Shown: one piece after another, positions 1-6,577 of the stretch | Layout: the number at the start of each line of letters is the position of its first letter | How positions within the stretch are numbered: the first letter of the stretch is position 1 | Assembly (NCBI GenBank): GCA_030634715.1 | Contig: DAOWAG010000070.1 | Location: 1 to 6,630, forward strand | DNA: 6,630 nt | From: Candidatus Aegiribacteria sp. | GTDB taxonomy: Bacteria; Fermentibacterota; Fermentibacteria; Fermentibacterales; Fermentibacteraceae | Direction: 5' to 3' | Program-made: the position numbers and the translations under genes | The notes under the pieces: generated by a model | Seen by the model: only the letters and a program-made list of their open reading frames with translations | Told to the model about the DNA's origin: nothing | The model's database searches: none

Positions 1-603
1 GCTTCCTACGGCAGTTTCATTCTCACCAACCCGACAGGTGGGAACTGGCACATTTATTCAGTTGGATCAAACGGAACCATAACAACCATCAGTTCGCTTT
101 CATGGGATGTAACAGCTGTGGATACGGTATCCGGTCTTATAGAACCCGTAGCCGCAGTTATAACAGCTGATGGATCTTCGATATTTATTGCCGATGGTTA
201 CGATAATACCATCAAAAAAATATCCACCAGCAATCTCGGTGCTGTCACGACGGAATGCGAAGTAGCAGGCGGAATCAATGACCTCTATGCTGGCTCAGGC
301 AATCTTATATATGTCGCGCCTGATTCTCTCAGTGAAATCTGGGGGATTGATACCGGAACCGGTCAGCATTACTCAACATATCCTATATCTTCTCCCGCAG
401 TGTCAGTAGCGGTTACTCCGGATGACAATTACATATATGTCGGTTTTCAAGGCAACGGTGTAACAGTTATCAACGCTCAGAACCTTGACGTTGAAGCATC
501 CTCCGTCAGTTATGGCACTCCGCACGATATTGCGATTAATCCAAATGGTAACAGGGCAATACTCTGCACCAGCCTGGGCAAGATAATAACCCTCGAGAAG
601 TAG
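1..603 (+). CDS. YVTN-type beta-propeller protein, C-terminal part (5' end outside window)
   Basis: The frame is open from base 1 to the TAG at 601-603, giving 200 visible residues; the true start lies to the left. A GTG at 118 is in frame but cuts into the repeat array, so I do not take it as the start. The visible part holds about four repeats, at residues 49-75, 89-118, 131-158 and 171-199. Each has a P/G-x-x-[VIL] strand, an 'xPDDNYIYVG' or 'NPNGNRAIL' type core, and a closing 'VTVIN' or 'IWGID' strand. This is the pattern of YVTN/NHL-like beta-propeller blades. Such proteins are often exported or cell-surface binding or scaffold proteins, but no signal peptide can be checked here. The protein ends right after the last blade, with no sorting domain or membrane anchor. 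The partner or ligand is unknown. The next gene begins 36 bases downstream on the same strand, so co-transcription is possible. Confidence 0.8.
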   Translation, partial: ASYGSFILTNPTGGNWHIYSVGSNGTITTISSLSWDVTAVDTVSGLIEPVAAVITADGSSIFIADGYDNTIKKISTSNLGAVTTECEVAGGINDLYAGSGNLIYVAPDSLSEIWGIDTGTGQHYSTYPISSPAVSVAVTPDDNYIYVGFQGNGVTVINAQNLDVEASSVSYGTPHDIAINPNGNRAILCTSLGKIITLEK

Positions 604-639
604 GACATTAAGGCAAACAGGAATAAGTGAGACCGGTAA

Positions 640-1887
640 TTGACTGAAAGCATTGATCTCAGCAGGGAGCATGCTGTCCGGCTAAGTCTGGATTCCCAGA
701 TGCTCCTTGACACTCCGGATCTTCCAGAAGGAAAGGAGGCTGTTGCTCTCACCATTGAGAGGCTGGGCTACATCCAGATAGATACCATCTCAGTAGTTCA
801 GAGAGCGCATCACCATACCCTCTGGACAAGATTCCCGGATTACGATCCTGAAATGCTGCATACGCTTCAGGCAAAGGATAGGAGGGTATTTGAGTTCTGG
901 GGGCATGCCGCATCCTACTTACCCATTAAGGATTACAGATACTACCTGCCACGAATGCGCAGCTTCAGTGATCCCAAGGACAAATGGGCAAAACAGCGAC
1001 TCAGTAAGTGCGGTCACCTTATGGATGGTATTCTTGACAGGATTAGAAATGAGGGGCCTCTCGGATCGAAGGAATTCAAGTCGAATCCTGACGCTAAACC
1101 CGGACAGTGGTGGGATTGGAAGCCTGCGAAGATTGCTCTTGAGCTTCTTTTCTGGAGAGGTGATCTCATGGTGACCGAACGCCGCAATTTCCATAGAATA
1201 TACGATCTTACGGAGAGAGTGCTTCCCGATCATGTTGACATTTCCATGCCTGACGATTCTGAGCTCGGGCAATTTCTGGTCCGCAGGGCACTCTCATCCT
1301 ACGGAATTGCTTCAGGGAAAGAAATAGTGAACCATCTGCATGCGGCTTCCAGGGAAACAATTCTGAACGCAATTCAGGACCTGGTGGATGAAGGTATCGT
1401 TGTCAGAGTGTCTATCGAAAATGAAGACAGATACTATGCATTGTCAGATACCATTCATAATTCAACACTGTCTTCATCTGCAGCACCGAAAGTATTTCTG
1501 CTGTCTCCTTTCGATAATCTCATCATCCAGCGTGACAGAACCAGCCGGCTGTTCGGATTTGATTATGTGCTTGAATGTTACATGCCAGAAATAAAAAGGA
1601 AGCACGGATATTTCGTCCTGCCCGTTCTTTGGGGTAACAGGCTTGTTGGCAGACTGGATCCGAAGGCTGACAGAAAGAAAAGAATAATGATCATCCGTAA
1701 TCTGCGATTTGAACCTGATTTTGATCTATTCGATGAATTCCTGATGCCTTTCGCCCGGAAGCTTGTTGAGTTTGCCGCTTTTAACAACTGCAGGAAAATA
1801 GAGTTCAATTCAGTAACACCTCGCACCATAGGCGCTTCACTGAAACAAATTGTGCGTAAAGTGGAGAGAGAAAAAAGAGATGAGTAA
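640..1887 (+). CDS. ycaQ: YcaQ/AlkX-family winged-helix DNA glycosylase (HTH_42)
   Basis: This 415-residue protein matches the YcaQ/AlkZ family (Pfam HTH_42, formerly DUF1006), whose studied members unhook interstrand crosslinks and excise bulky alkyl adducts from DNA. Visible family features: 'IQIDTISVV' at residues 45-53, with the Q46-I-D48 catalytic-type motif (Q-x-D as in E. coli YcaQ, not the Q-x-Q of AlkZ); 'FEFWGHAASYLP' at 84-95, matching the EYWAHEACFMP region of YcaQ; and the highly characteristic 'LLSPFDNLIIQRDR' to 'GRLDPKADR' block at 287-345. Length is typical of the family. The start is taken as TTG at 640: an in-frame TAA lies immediately upstream (637-639), and the family N-terminal helix aligns from about residue 5. 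The only AGGA-like ribosome site (619-622) is 17 bases away, so initiation looks weak. The 3' end overlaps the AlkD-type gene by 8 bases. Family assignment is secure; the lesion it removes is not known. Confidence 0.9.
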   Translation: MTESIDLSREHAVRLSLDSQMLLDTPDLPEGKEAVALTIERLGYIQIDTISVVQRAHHHTLWTRFPDYDPEMLHTLQAKDRRVFEFWGHAASYLPIKDYRYYLPRMRSFSDPKDKWAKQRLSKCGHLMDGILDRIRNEGPLGSKEFKSNPDAKPGQWWDWKPAKIALELLFWRGDLMVTERRNFHRIYDLTERVLPDHVDISMPDDSELGQFLVRRALSSYGIASGKEIVNHLHAASRETILNAIQDLVDEGIVVRVSIENEDRYYALSDTIHNSTLSSSAAPKVFLLSPFDNLIIQRDRTSRLFGFDYVLECYMPEIKRKHGYFVLPVLWGNRLVGRLDPKADRKKRIMIIRNLRFEPDFDLFDEFLMPFARKLVEFAAFNNCRKIEFNSVTPRTIGASLKQIVRKVEREKRDE

Positions 1888-2590
1888 TGCTTTACATGAA
1901 ATACCAAGAAGGTTAAGAGAGATCGGTGAACCTGAACGGGCGGCACAGCACCAGAGGTTTTTCAAAACCGGAAAGGGAGAGTACGGAGAAGGCGATAAGT
2001 TCATTGGAGTAAGAGTTCCGCTGATAAGAAAACTTGTTCGGGAATTTCGAGGTCTTTCACTCGAAGAGATAGAATCGCTTCTGTTCTCATCATGGCATGA
2101 AGAGAGACTGTTCGCGCTTCTGATGATGGATGATGCATTCAAGAGAGGTGACGGTAATCGAAAAGAGGAAATCTATAATCTTTTCATGAACAGCACTTCG
2201 CAGATAAACAACTGGGATCTTGTCGATTCATCCGCGCCATACATAGCCGGGGCCTGGCTGTTCGGTCGGGACAGAGCACCTCTCTTTCGATTCGCTGAAT
2301 CATTCGACCTTTGGGAGAGAAGAATCAGCATTATTTCAACACACTATTTCATCCGACGAAATGATTTTGCGGATACATTGAGATTCGCTGAAATCCTTCT
2401 CAAAGACAGAGAAGATCTCATCCATAAGGCGGTTGGCTGGATGCTGAGGGAAATCGGCAACAGAGACATGAAGACTGAGGAGAAATTCCTGAAGGAGCAT
2501 TATGGAATGATGCCCCGGACGATGCTCAGGTACGCCATAGAGAAGTTCCCCGAAGAGAAGCGTCAGAAGTACCTGAAGGGGCTCATCTGA
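1880..2590 (+). CDS. alkD: AlkD-type DNA alkylation repair glycosylase (HEAT-like repeats)
   Basis: This 236-residue all-helical protein has the size and sequence of the AlkD family, HEAT-like-repeat DNA glycosylases that remove positively charged N3- and N7-alkylpurines without flipping the base. The functional residues known from Bacillus cereus AlkD are all present: 'NWDLVDSSAP' at 111-120 supplies W112 and D116 (equivalent to W109 and catalytic D113); 'LWERR' at 144-148 supplies R148; 'IHKAVGWMLRE' at 181-191 supplies W187. The family 'GVRVP' motif is at 43-47. I chose ATG 1880 over an in-frame TTG at 1850 because the family N-terminus begins about here and GGAGAG at 1863-1868 lies 11 bases upstream. 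It overlaps the upstream YcaQ-type gene by 8 bases (ATGAGTAA), implying translational coupling of two repair glycosylases. The frame is intact and the enzyme is likely active. Confidence 0.93.
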   Translation: MSNALHEIPRRLREIGEPERAAQHQRFFKTGKGEYGEGDKFIGVRVPLIRKLVREFRGLSLEEIESLLFSSWHEERLFALLMMDDAFKRGDGNRKEEIYNLFMNSTSQINNWDLVDSSAPYIAGAWLFGRDRAPLFRFAESFDLWERRISIISTHYFIRRNDFADTLRFAEILLKDREDLIHKAVGWMLREIGNRDMKTEEKFLKEHYGMMPRTMLRYAIEKFPEEKRQKYLKGLI

Positions 2591-2606
2591 GCAACTGTGA
2601 AATAAC

Positions 2607-2635
2607 TTGACATTGCCTGCCTGCAGGGACATTGT
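2607..2635 (+). promoter_or_regulatory. weak candidate sigma-70-like promoter with flanking direct repeat
   Basis: In the 72-base gap before the ferredoxin gene, a perfect TTGACA (2607-2612) is followed after 17 bases by CATTGT (2630-2635), a poor match to TATAAT. A GACATTG direct repeat (2609-2615 and 2628-2634, 19 bases apart) brackets the 8-base palindrome CCTGCAGG (2620-2627). This is the only non-coding stretch where the redox trio could have its own promoter or operator. Promoter consensus may differ in this organism, so this is tentative. Confidence 0.25.
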
Positions 2636-2651
2636 GACCCCTCAATAATCT

Positions 2652-2657
2652 GAAGGG
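2652..2657 (+). promoter_or_regulatory. ribosome binding site of the polyferredoxin gene
   Basis: GAAGGG ends five bases before the ATG at 2663. Together with the cysteine motif beginning at residue 11, it fixes the start of the ferredoxin. Confidence 0.6.
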
Positions 2658-2662
2658 TATCT

Positions 2663-3076
2663 ATGGCACGATTCACTGTAAGATCCGACCTGTGTACGGG
2701 CTGCTTGAACTGTCAGACAGTATGCTCCCTTCTTCACTCCGGAAAGCAGAACAGATCAGCATCAGTTATCAGGGTGAATCTGGAGCTTTTCTCGGGGAAA
2801 CACTCCCATATATTCTGCAGGCAGTGCGAAAATCCGGAATGCCGACAAGCCTGCACAGCGAATGCCATATACAAAGATCCGCACAGCGGAGCCTGGAAAA
2901 TAGACTATGATCTATGTACAAAATGCGGTACCTGTGTGGAAGCATGTACCTTCGGAGCCATGTTCTGGTATGATCCTGAGGAAAAACCCTTGAAATGCGA
3001 CCTTTGCGGTGGAGCGCCTGCCTGCATTGAGGCATGTCGTTTCAGTGTCATAATTCCTGCAGAGGAAGAAACATGA
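2663..3076 (+). CDS. four-cluster [4Fe-4S] ferredoxin, electron-transfer subunit of AOR
   Basis: This 137-residue protein has 16 cysteines arranged to bind four [4Fe-4S] clusters: C11-x2-C14-x2-C17-x3-C21, C52-x2-C55-x4-C60-x3-C64, C85-x2-C88-x2-C91-x3-C95 and C112-x2-C115-x5-C121-x3-C125. This is the layout of DmsB/HycB-like electron-transfer subunits and of the small iron-sulfur subunits paired with tungsten or molybdenum AORs (AorA, BamC, YdhY-like). It has no signal peptide or membrane helix, so it is probably cytoplasmic. Its stop overlaps the AOR start (ATGA at 3073-3076), which strongly suggests the two subunits are made together and form a complex. It would carry electrons between the AOR and an unidentified partner; no flavin, hydrogenase or quinone-reacting subunit lies in the window. 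Start ATG 2663 has GAAGGG five bases upstream. Confidence 0.92.
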   Translation: MARFTVRSDLCTGCLNCQTVCSLLHSGKQNRSASVIRVNLELFSGKHSHIFCRQCENPECRQACTANAIYKDPHSGAWKIDYDLCTKCGTCVEACTFGAMFWYDPEEKPLKCDLCGGAPACIEACRFSVIIPAEEET

Positions 3077-5049
3077 AATACGGCGGCTATGCGGGGAAAC
3101 TGCTGAGGGTTAACCTGAGCACAGGAATCATTGACCAGCAGGATACGGGCGATTACCTGCCTGACTGGTACGGTGGAAGAGCCATGGCGGCAAGGATTGC
3201 TTGGGACGAAATCCCGCCTGGTACCGGCGCTTTTGATCCCGAAAGTCCTCTGATGATACTCACCGGTCCCCTGACAGGAACCGCGGCTCCATTTTCGGGA
3301 AGAACGACCGTCTGCGGCATCTCATCACAGGGATTTCCGGTTGAGTGGTTCTCCCGGTCATCCTTTGGTGGTCATTGGGGGCCTGAATTGAAGCATGCCG
3401 GTTTTGACGGCATTGTGATAACAGGCAGGGCTTCCAGTCCGGTATTTCTGAAGGTAGAGGACAGGACCTGCACAATCATGGATGCAGGGGAACTTTGGGG
3501 AGCCGGTATCTACATGACGCAGAAAAAGATAATGGAACAGTACGGCAAGGACTGGAGGGTATTCGCTATTGGTCCTGCCGGAGAGAACAGAGTCCGTATT
3601 GCCATCGCCGCTACAGAAACGGAAAGCGCATCCGGACAGGGAGGCTACGGAGCGGTGATGGGTTCAAAGAATCTGAAGGCGATAGCTGTGCATGGAACTC
3701 TTCCTCTGACCGTGGCGGAACCGGATAGGTTTATTGAGGTCTGCAGACTTGTTAGAAATGAAGCCCACGCATCCCACGGATGGCCGCATATACCGGAACT
3801 GGACAGCGAAAAGGTAAAAAAATACGGGCAGCGCTACCAGGCCTGTACACAGGGCTGTGCAGTCAGGTGTTACGATGCCAGATTCTATACAACTGTCCCC
3901 GCGGTTCTGCAGAGAGGAAAGAACCTTTCAGGACAGGTTGACTGCATAGCTGGTCTCTTTCCAGGGATTCAAGGAAGTTTCTACGACTGGAAGCTTGGTT
4001 TTGAGGCGGGTTTTGAGATCGGGCAGATAGCCAATGATGAGGGACTCAATCACTGGGAAATTCTTGTGGGTCTTGTTCCGTGGCTTCGATATCTCAAAAG
4101 CGATGGCGAACTTAGCAGGATCGATGGGATGGAGATAGATCTGGACAGCCCTGAGTTCTGGTCTTTTCTTCTCAGAGGAATATCGAGAAGGGAGGGAGAG
4201 TTCCGTTCCGCCCTTTCGGAGGGAACGGTGAGGGCAAGCAAAAACCTGGGTATTGGCGCTGAAAGGCTGAAGCAGCTCTTCCCGGCCTGGGGATACGCAG
4301 GTCACTGGGACGGCCACGGAGACAGAATTAACTATGTTTTCTTCCCCTACTGGGTCGTCAGTGCCATGCAGTGGGCGGTGGATACCAGAGACCCCATCTC
4401 AAGCGCTCACGGCTACGGACAGAATATTATGGGGTGGAGCAGGATATGTTCTCCTGAGCATGGTCTTTCGTGGGACAGGATAAAAGAAATCTCTTCCAAG
4501 GTTTACGGATCGGAGACCTGCGCCGATCCTGAGAGCGCATACGCGGGAAAAGCCTTCCCTGCTTACTGGCATGGTCAGAGGTCTGTTATGAAGGATTCCC
4601 TTACAGTTGGCGATCAGGTATTTCCCAGAATCTACTCAAGAAAAACGGATGACAATTTCGCAAGATCCGGGGACATGGATGGTCCTTCATTTGAAAGACA
4701 TATGTTCACCTCTCTCACAGGTATTCCATGGACCGACCGGGAACTTGACCACGCTTCGGAAAGAGTGATTCAGCTTGAACGCGCGTTGCTTGTCAGGAAT
4801 TTCAATAGGTCAAGGATTGATGATGAGTCGGTAATTCCGTACTTTGAAAGAACCGAACAGCAGACAAACCCTCTTATCGGTCATACAGTTGCAATGGATA
4901 GAGAAGAGTTCAGAAAGGTGATGGACGAGTACTACACCCTCAGAGGCTGGGACAGGAGAACGGGAAGACCCTCTCTTGAAACCATGAAAAAGTTTGATCT
5001 TGCTGAAGAAGCAAAGCAGCTTGGAGACAGAATAATTGAAAAAGACTGA
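3073..5049 (+). CDS. aldehyde ferredoxin oxidoreductase family protein (tungsto-/molybdopterin), divergent cluster ligands
   Basis: This 658-residue protein is an AOR-family enzyme; characterised members oxidise aldehydes or reduce carboxylates at a W/Mo-bis-pterin site. The N-terminal pterin domain is clear: 'GGRAMAARI' (34-42), 'LTGPLTGTAAPFSGR' (63-77), 'FGGHWGPELKHAGFDGI' (98-114) and 'IGPAGENRVRIA' (166-177), followed by 'GQGGYGAVMGSKNLKAI' (188-204), where many relatives have GRGG. The cluster motif is C258-x3-C262-x3-C266, not the archetypal C-x2-C-x3-C. The first DxxGLD-like pterin motif reads 'NDEGLN' (321-326). The second, DxxGLC, reads 'DSLTVG' (508-513), so the expected fourth cysteine ligand is G513. 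The C-terminus 'DEYYTLRGWDRRTGRPS' (618-634) is typical. ATG 3073 is preferred to an ATG at 3034 because family homology begins at 'YGGYAGKLLRVNL' and AGAGG (3061-3065) is well placed. It lies between the ferredoxin (4-base overlap) and the kinase (14-base overlap). The family is sure; the substrate is unknown. Confidence 0.92.
   Translation: MKYGGYAGKLLRVNLSTGIIDQQDTGDYLPDWYGGRAMAARIAWDEIPPGTGAFDPESPLMILTGPLTGTAAPFSGRTTVCGISSQGFPVEWFSRSSFGGHWGPELKHAGFDGIVITGRASSPVFLKVEDRTCTIMDAGELWGAGIYMTQKKIMEQYGKDWRVFAIGPAGENRVRIAIAATETESASGQGGYGAVMGSKNLKAIAVHGTLPLTVAEPDRFIEVCRLVRNEAHASHGWPHIPELDSEKVKKYGQRYQACTQGCAVRCYDARFYTTVPAVLQRGKNLSGQVDCIAGLFPGIQGSFYDWKLGFEAGFEIGQIANDEGLNHWEILVGLVPWLRYLKSDGELSRIDGMEIDLDSPEFWSFLLRGISRREGEFRSALSEGTVRASKNLGIGAERLKQLFPAWGYAGHWDGHGDRINYVFFPYWVVSAMQWAVDTRDPISSAHGYGQNIMGWSRICSPEHGLSWDRIKEISSKVYGSETCADPESAYAGKAFPAYWHGQRSVMKDSLTVGDQVFPRIYSRKTDDNFARSGDMDGPSFERHMFTSLTGIPWTDRELDHASERVIQLERALLVRNFNRSRIDDESVIPYFERTEQQTNPLIGHTVAMDREEFRKVMDEYYTLRGWDRRTGRPSLETMKKFDLAEEAKQLGDRIIEKD
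5023..5026 (+). promoter_or_regulatory. ribosome binding site deciding the TTG start of the GHMP kinase
   Basis: GGAG lies nine bases before the TTG at 5036, inside the last codons of the AOR gene. The next in-frame ATG encodes residue 71, well past the nucleotide-binding motif, so the TTG start is needed for a complete kinase. Confidence 0.6.
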
Positions 5050-6073
5050 CCTCTTTGTCCCAGGCAGACTCTGCCTGTTCGGAGAGCATTCAGACTGGGC
5101 CGGTGAATACAGAAAGACCGATACATCTGTAAAAACTGGACAGTGTATTGTAGCCGGAACAGATCAGGGCATCTATGGTTCGGCTGAACCGGCGGCAACC
5201 GGATTTCATATTTCACAGATCCTCCCTGACGGATCTCAGGGTTCAATGCATTCGTATCCTTCCGAGCAGGAACATCTGAGAGAGGTAGCCGAATCCTCCG
5301 TGTTTGATTCCTATGCTGCTGGAACGGCATGTGTCATTCTTAATAACTATCCGAATCTCGGGCTGAAACTGCGCATATACAGACGATCACTGCCCCTGAA
5401 AAAGGGATTGTCATCCTCCGCGGCTGTGTGCGTTCTGACCGCCAGGGCATTCAACAGAATCCATTCTCTCGACCTGTCGATTGAAGACGAAATGGAGCTG
5501 GCATACCACGGAGAGCTTCTCACCGGTTCTCAGTGTGGAAGAATGGATCAGGCCTGTGCTTACGGAGTTGACCCGGTTCTGCTTACATTCGACGGAGATG
5601 AGATGACCGCAATACCTCTGCTTCCCGGAGGTCCGCTGCACCTTCTTATCGTGGATATGAAGGGAGGAAAGAACACCCGCAAGATTCTTGAAGATCTGAA
5701 TCATTCGTTCAGCAGCGGAAACAGACAGATCAGAAAGGCACTGGGCGAAGACAATCACAGAATAACTGCAGAGGCCTGTGATGCCATTGAAAGAGGAGAT
5801 GCCCGGGCTCTTGGAAAACTCATGACCGAAGCTCAGAGAATTTTCGATGAATTAGTAGCTCCTTCCTGTCCCTCAGAACTCAGATCTCCCGGACTTCATG
5901 CAATTCTGGAGAACAGAGCCGCTATGAGCCTTGCATGGGGAGGCAAGGGCGTAGGTTCGCAGGGAGACGGTACAGCTCAATTCATCTGCAGAGGCGAGCG
6001 GGAAAGAGAAAAACTCAGAGCAGTCCTGGAAACGGAAACAGGTGTTGAATGCTACTTCCTGACAATAAGCTGA
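5036..6073 (+). CDS. GHMP-family small-molecule kinase, galactokinase-like
   Basis: This 345-residue protein is a GHMP-superfamily kinase, which transfers phosphate from ATP to a sugar, mevalonate or related hydroxyl. Motif 1 is 'PGRLCLFGEHSDW' (9-21), close to the galactokinase GRxNLIGEHTDY signature. Motif 2, the ATP phosphate loop, is 'GLSSSAA' (124-130). 'CGRMDQ' (167-172) matches the galactokinase CGxMDQ, with D171 as the likely catalytic base. The C-terminal motif 3 is 'GGKGVGSQGDGTAQF' (302-316) instead of the usual GxGxGG loop. These features favour a sugar-1-kinase role, but motif 1 and motif 3 both depart from true galactokinases, so I do not name the substrate. It starts at TTG 5036, overlapping the AOR gene by 14 bases with GGAG nine bases upstream; expression is probably coupled to the AOR. 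No signal peptide or membrane segment is visible, so it should be cytoplasmic. Confidence 0.88.
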   Translation: MKKTDLFVPGRLCLFGEHSDWAGEYRKTDTSVKTGQCIVAGTDQGIYGSAEPAATGFHISQILPDGSQGSMHSYPSEQEHLREVAESSVFDSYAAGTACVILNNYPNLGLKLRIYRRSLPLKKGLSSSAAVCVLTARAFNRIHSLDLSIEDEMELAYHGELLTGSQCGRMDQACAYGVDPVLLTFDGDEMTAIPLLPGGPLHLLIVDMKGGKNTRKILEDLNHSFSSGNRQIRKALGEDNHRITAEACDAIERGDARALGKLMTEAQRIFDELVAPSCPSELRSPGLHAILENRAAMSLAWGGKGVGSQGDGTAQFICRGEREREKLRAVLETETGVECYFLTIS

Positions 6074-6085
6074 TATGAATCCTTC

Positions 6086-6577
6086 TTAGGTCACGTCTCC
6101 CAGATATAGCGGTCCTTTGTATGTTCCGGATAGAAGTTCCGGCAATATTTCCTTCAGTACAGAGGGATACAGTCTGATTGCATCAAGTCTGTCGATTCGC
6201 ATCCACTCTATTCCTTTCTGCCAGGCATCCTGAACAAGAGGTTCATCCAGAAGATGGACAGGTATGGCCTTAAACATGAACTCTGTCTGGTGAACATCAC
6301 CCTCTGCATCGGAGAACTCATGGTTGGCTCCTATATAATCTCGGACAAGAAGGAGTTTCCCAACTTTTACTTCCCATCCAGTTTCTTCAAGAACTTCCCT
6401 TTTCAATGTCTGATGGAGTGTTTCACCATGCTTTTGACCTCCACCCGGAAGTAGATAGAAATCCCCCTGATCATCGCTGTTAACCGTCAGTAGTATTCTT
6501 CCGTCTCGCATAATAATGGCTTTTGAGGAATTGCGTTTCCTGCCTGCAGATGAATCCGTCTCAAACGGGGAAGGCAT
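6086..6577 (-). CDS. Nudix hydrolase
   Basis: This 163-residue protein carries a complete Nudix box at residues 46-68: G46-x5-E52-x7-R60-E61-V-L-E64-E65-T-G67-W68. E61, E64 and E65 are the usual metal-binding glutamates. The preceding 'FYLLPGG' strand and the following beta-rich segment complete the fold. Nudix enzymes cleave nucleoside diphosphates linked to another group; the substrate cannot be read from the box. The C-terminal part (residues 117-163, with 'GIEWMRIDRLDAIRLYP') resembles general MutT-like Nudix proteins. Start ATG (6577 to 6575) is the only good choice: an in-frame TAG lies at 6595-6593 and the next methionine (M23) is inside the domain. No clear Shine-Dalgarno sequence precedes it. 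It converges on the GHMP kinase with 12 bases between stop codons, so it is transcribed separately. Confidence 0.9.
   Translation of the reverse strand: MPSPFETDSSAGRKRNSSKAIIMRDGRILLTVNSDDQGDFYLLPGGGQKHGETLHQTLKREVLEETGWEVKVGKLLLVRDYIGANHEFSDAEGDVHQTEFMFKAIPVHLLDEPLVQDAWQKGIEWMRIDRLDAIRLYPSVLKEILPELLSGTYKGPLYLGDVT

Noticed and set aside
118..120. GTG as a start for the propeller protein
   Set aside because: The frame is open back to base 1 and the upstream residues look like another partial blade, so the gene begins outside the window.
1850..1879. Upstream in-frame TTG for the AlkD-type gene
   Set aside because: The extra residues lie fully inside the YcaQ-type gene and do not fit the AlkD N-terminus; ATG 1880 has a usable GGAGAG site.
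1578..2142. Antisense open frames opposite the repair genes
   Set aside because: Their translations show no recognisable domain and are low-complexity Ser/Arg/Leu-rich shadows of strongly supported genes on the + strand.
2591..2662. Molybdenum/tungsten cofactor riboswitch upstream of the redox trio
   Set aside because: The gap is only 72 bases and shows no extended stem-loop structure of the kind such riboswitches need.
3034..3072. Upstream in-frame ATG for the AOR gene
   Set aside because: It would add 13 residues without family similarity; its GAGG lies only one base away, while ATG 3073 has a well-placed AGAGG and begins at the conserved YGGYAGKL segment.
3928..4317. Antisense open frame inside the AOR gene
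   Set aside because: No domain, no ribosome site noted, and the + strand frame is conserved throughout.
6074..6085. Bidirectional terminator between the convergent kinase and Nudix genes
   Set aside because: The 12-base gap and adjoining codons contain no GC-rich hairpin followed by a T run.
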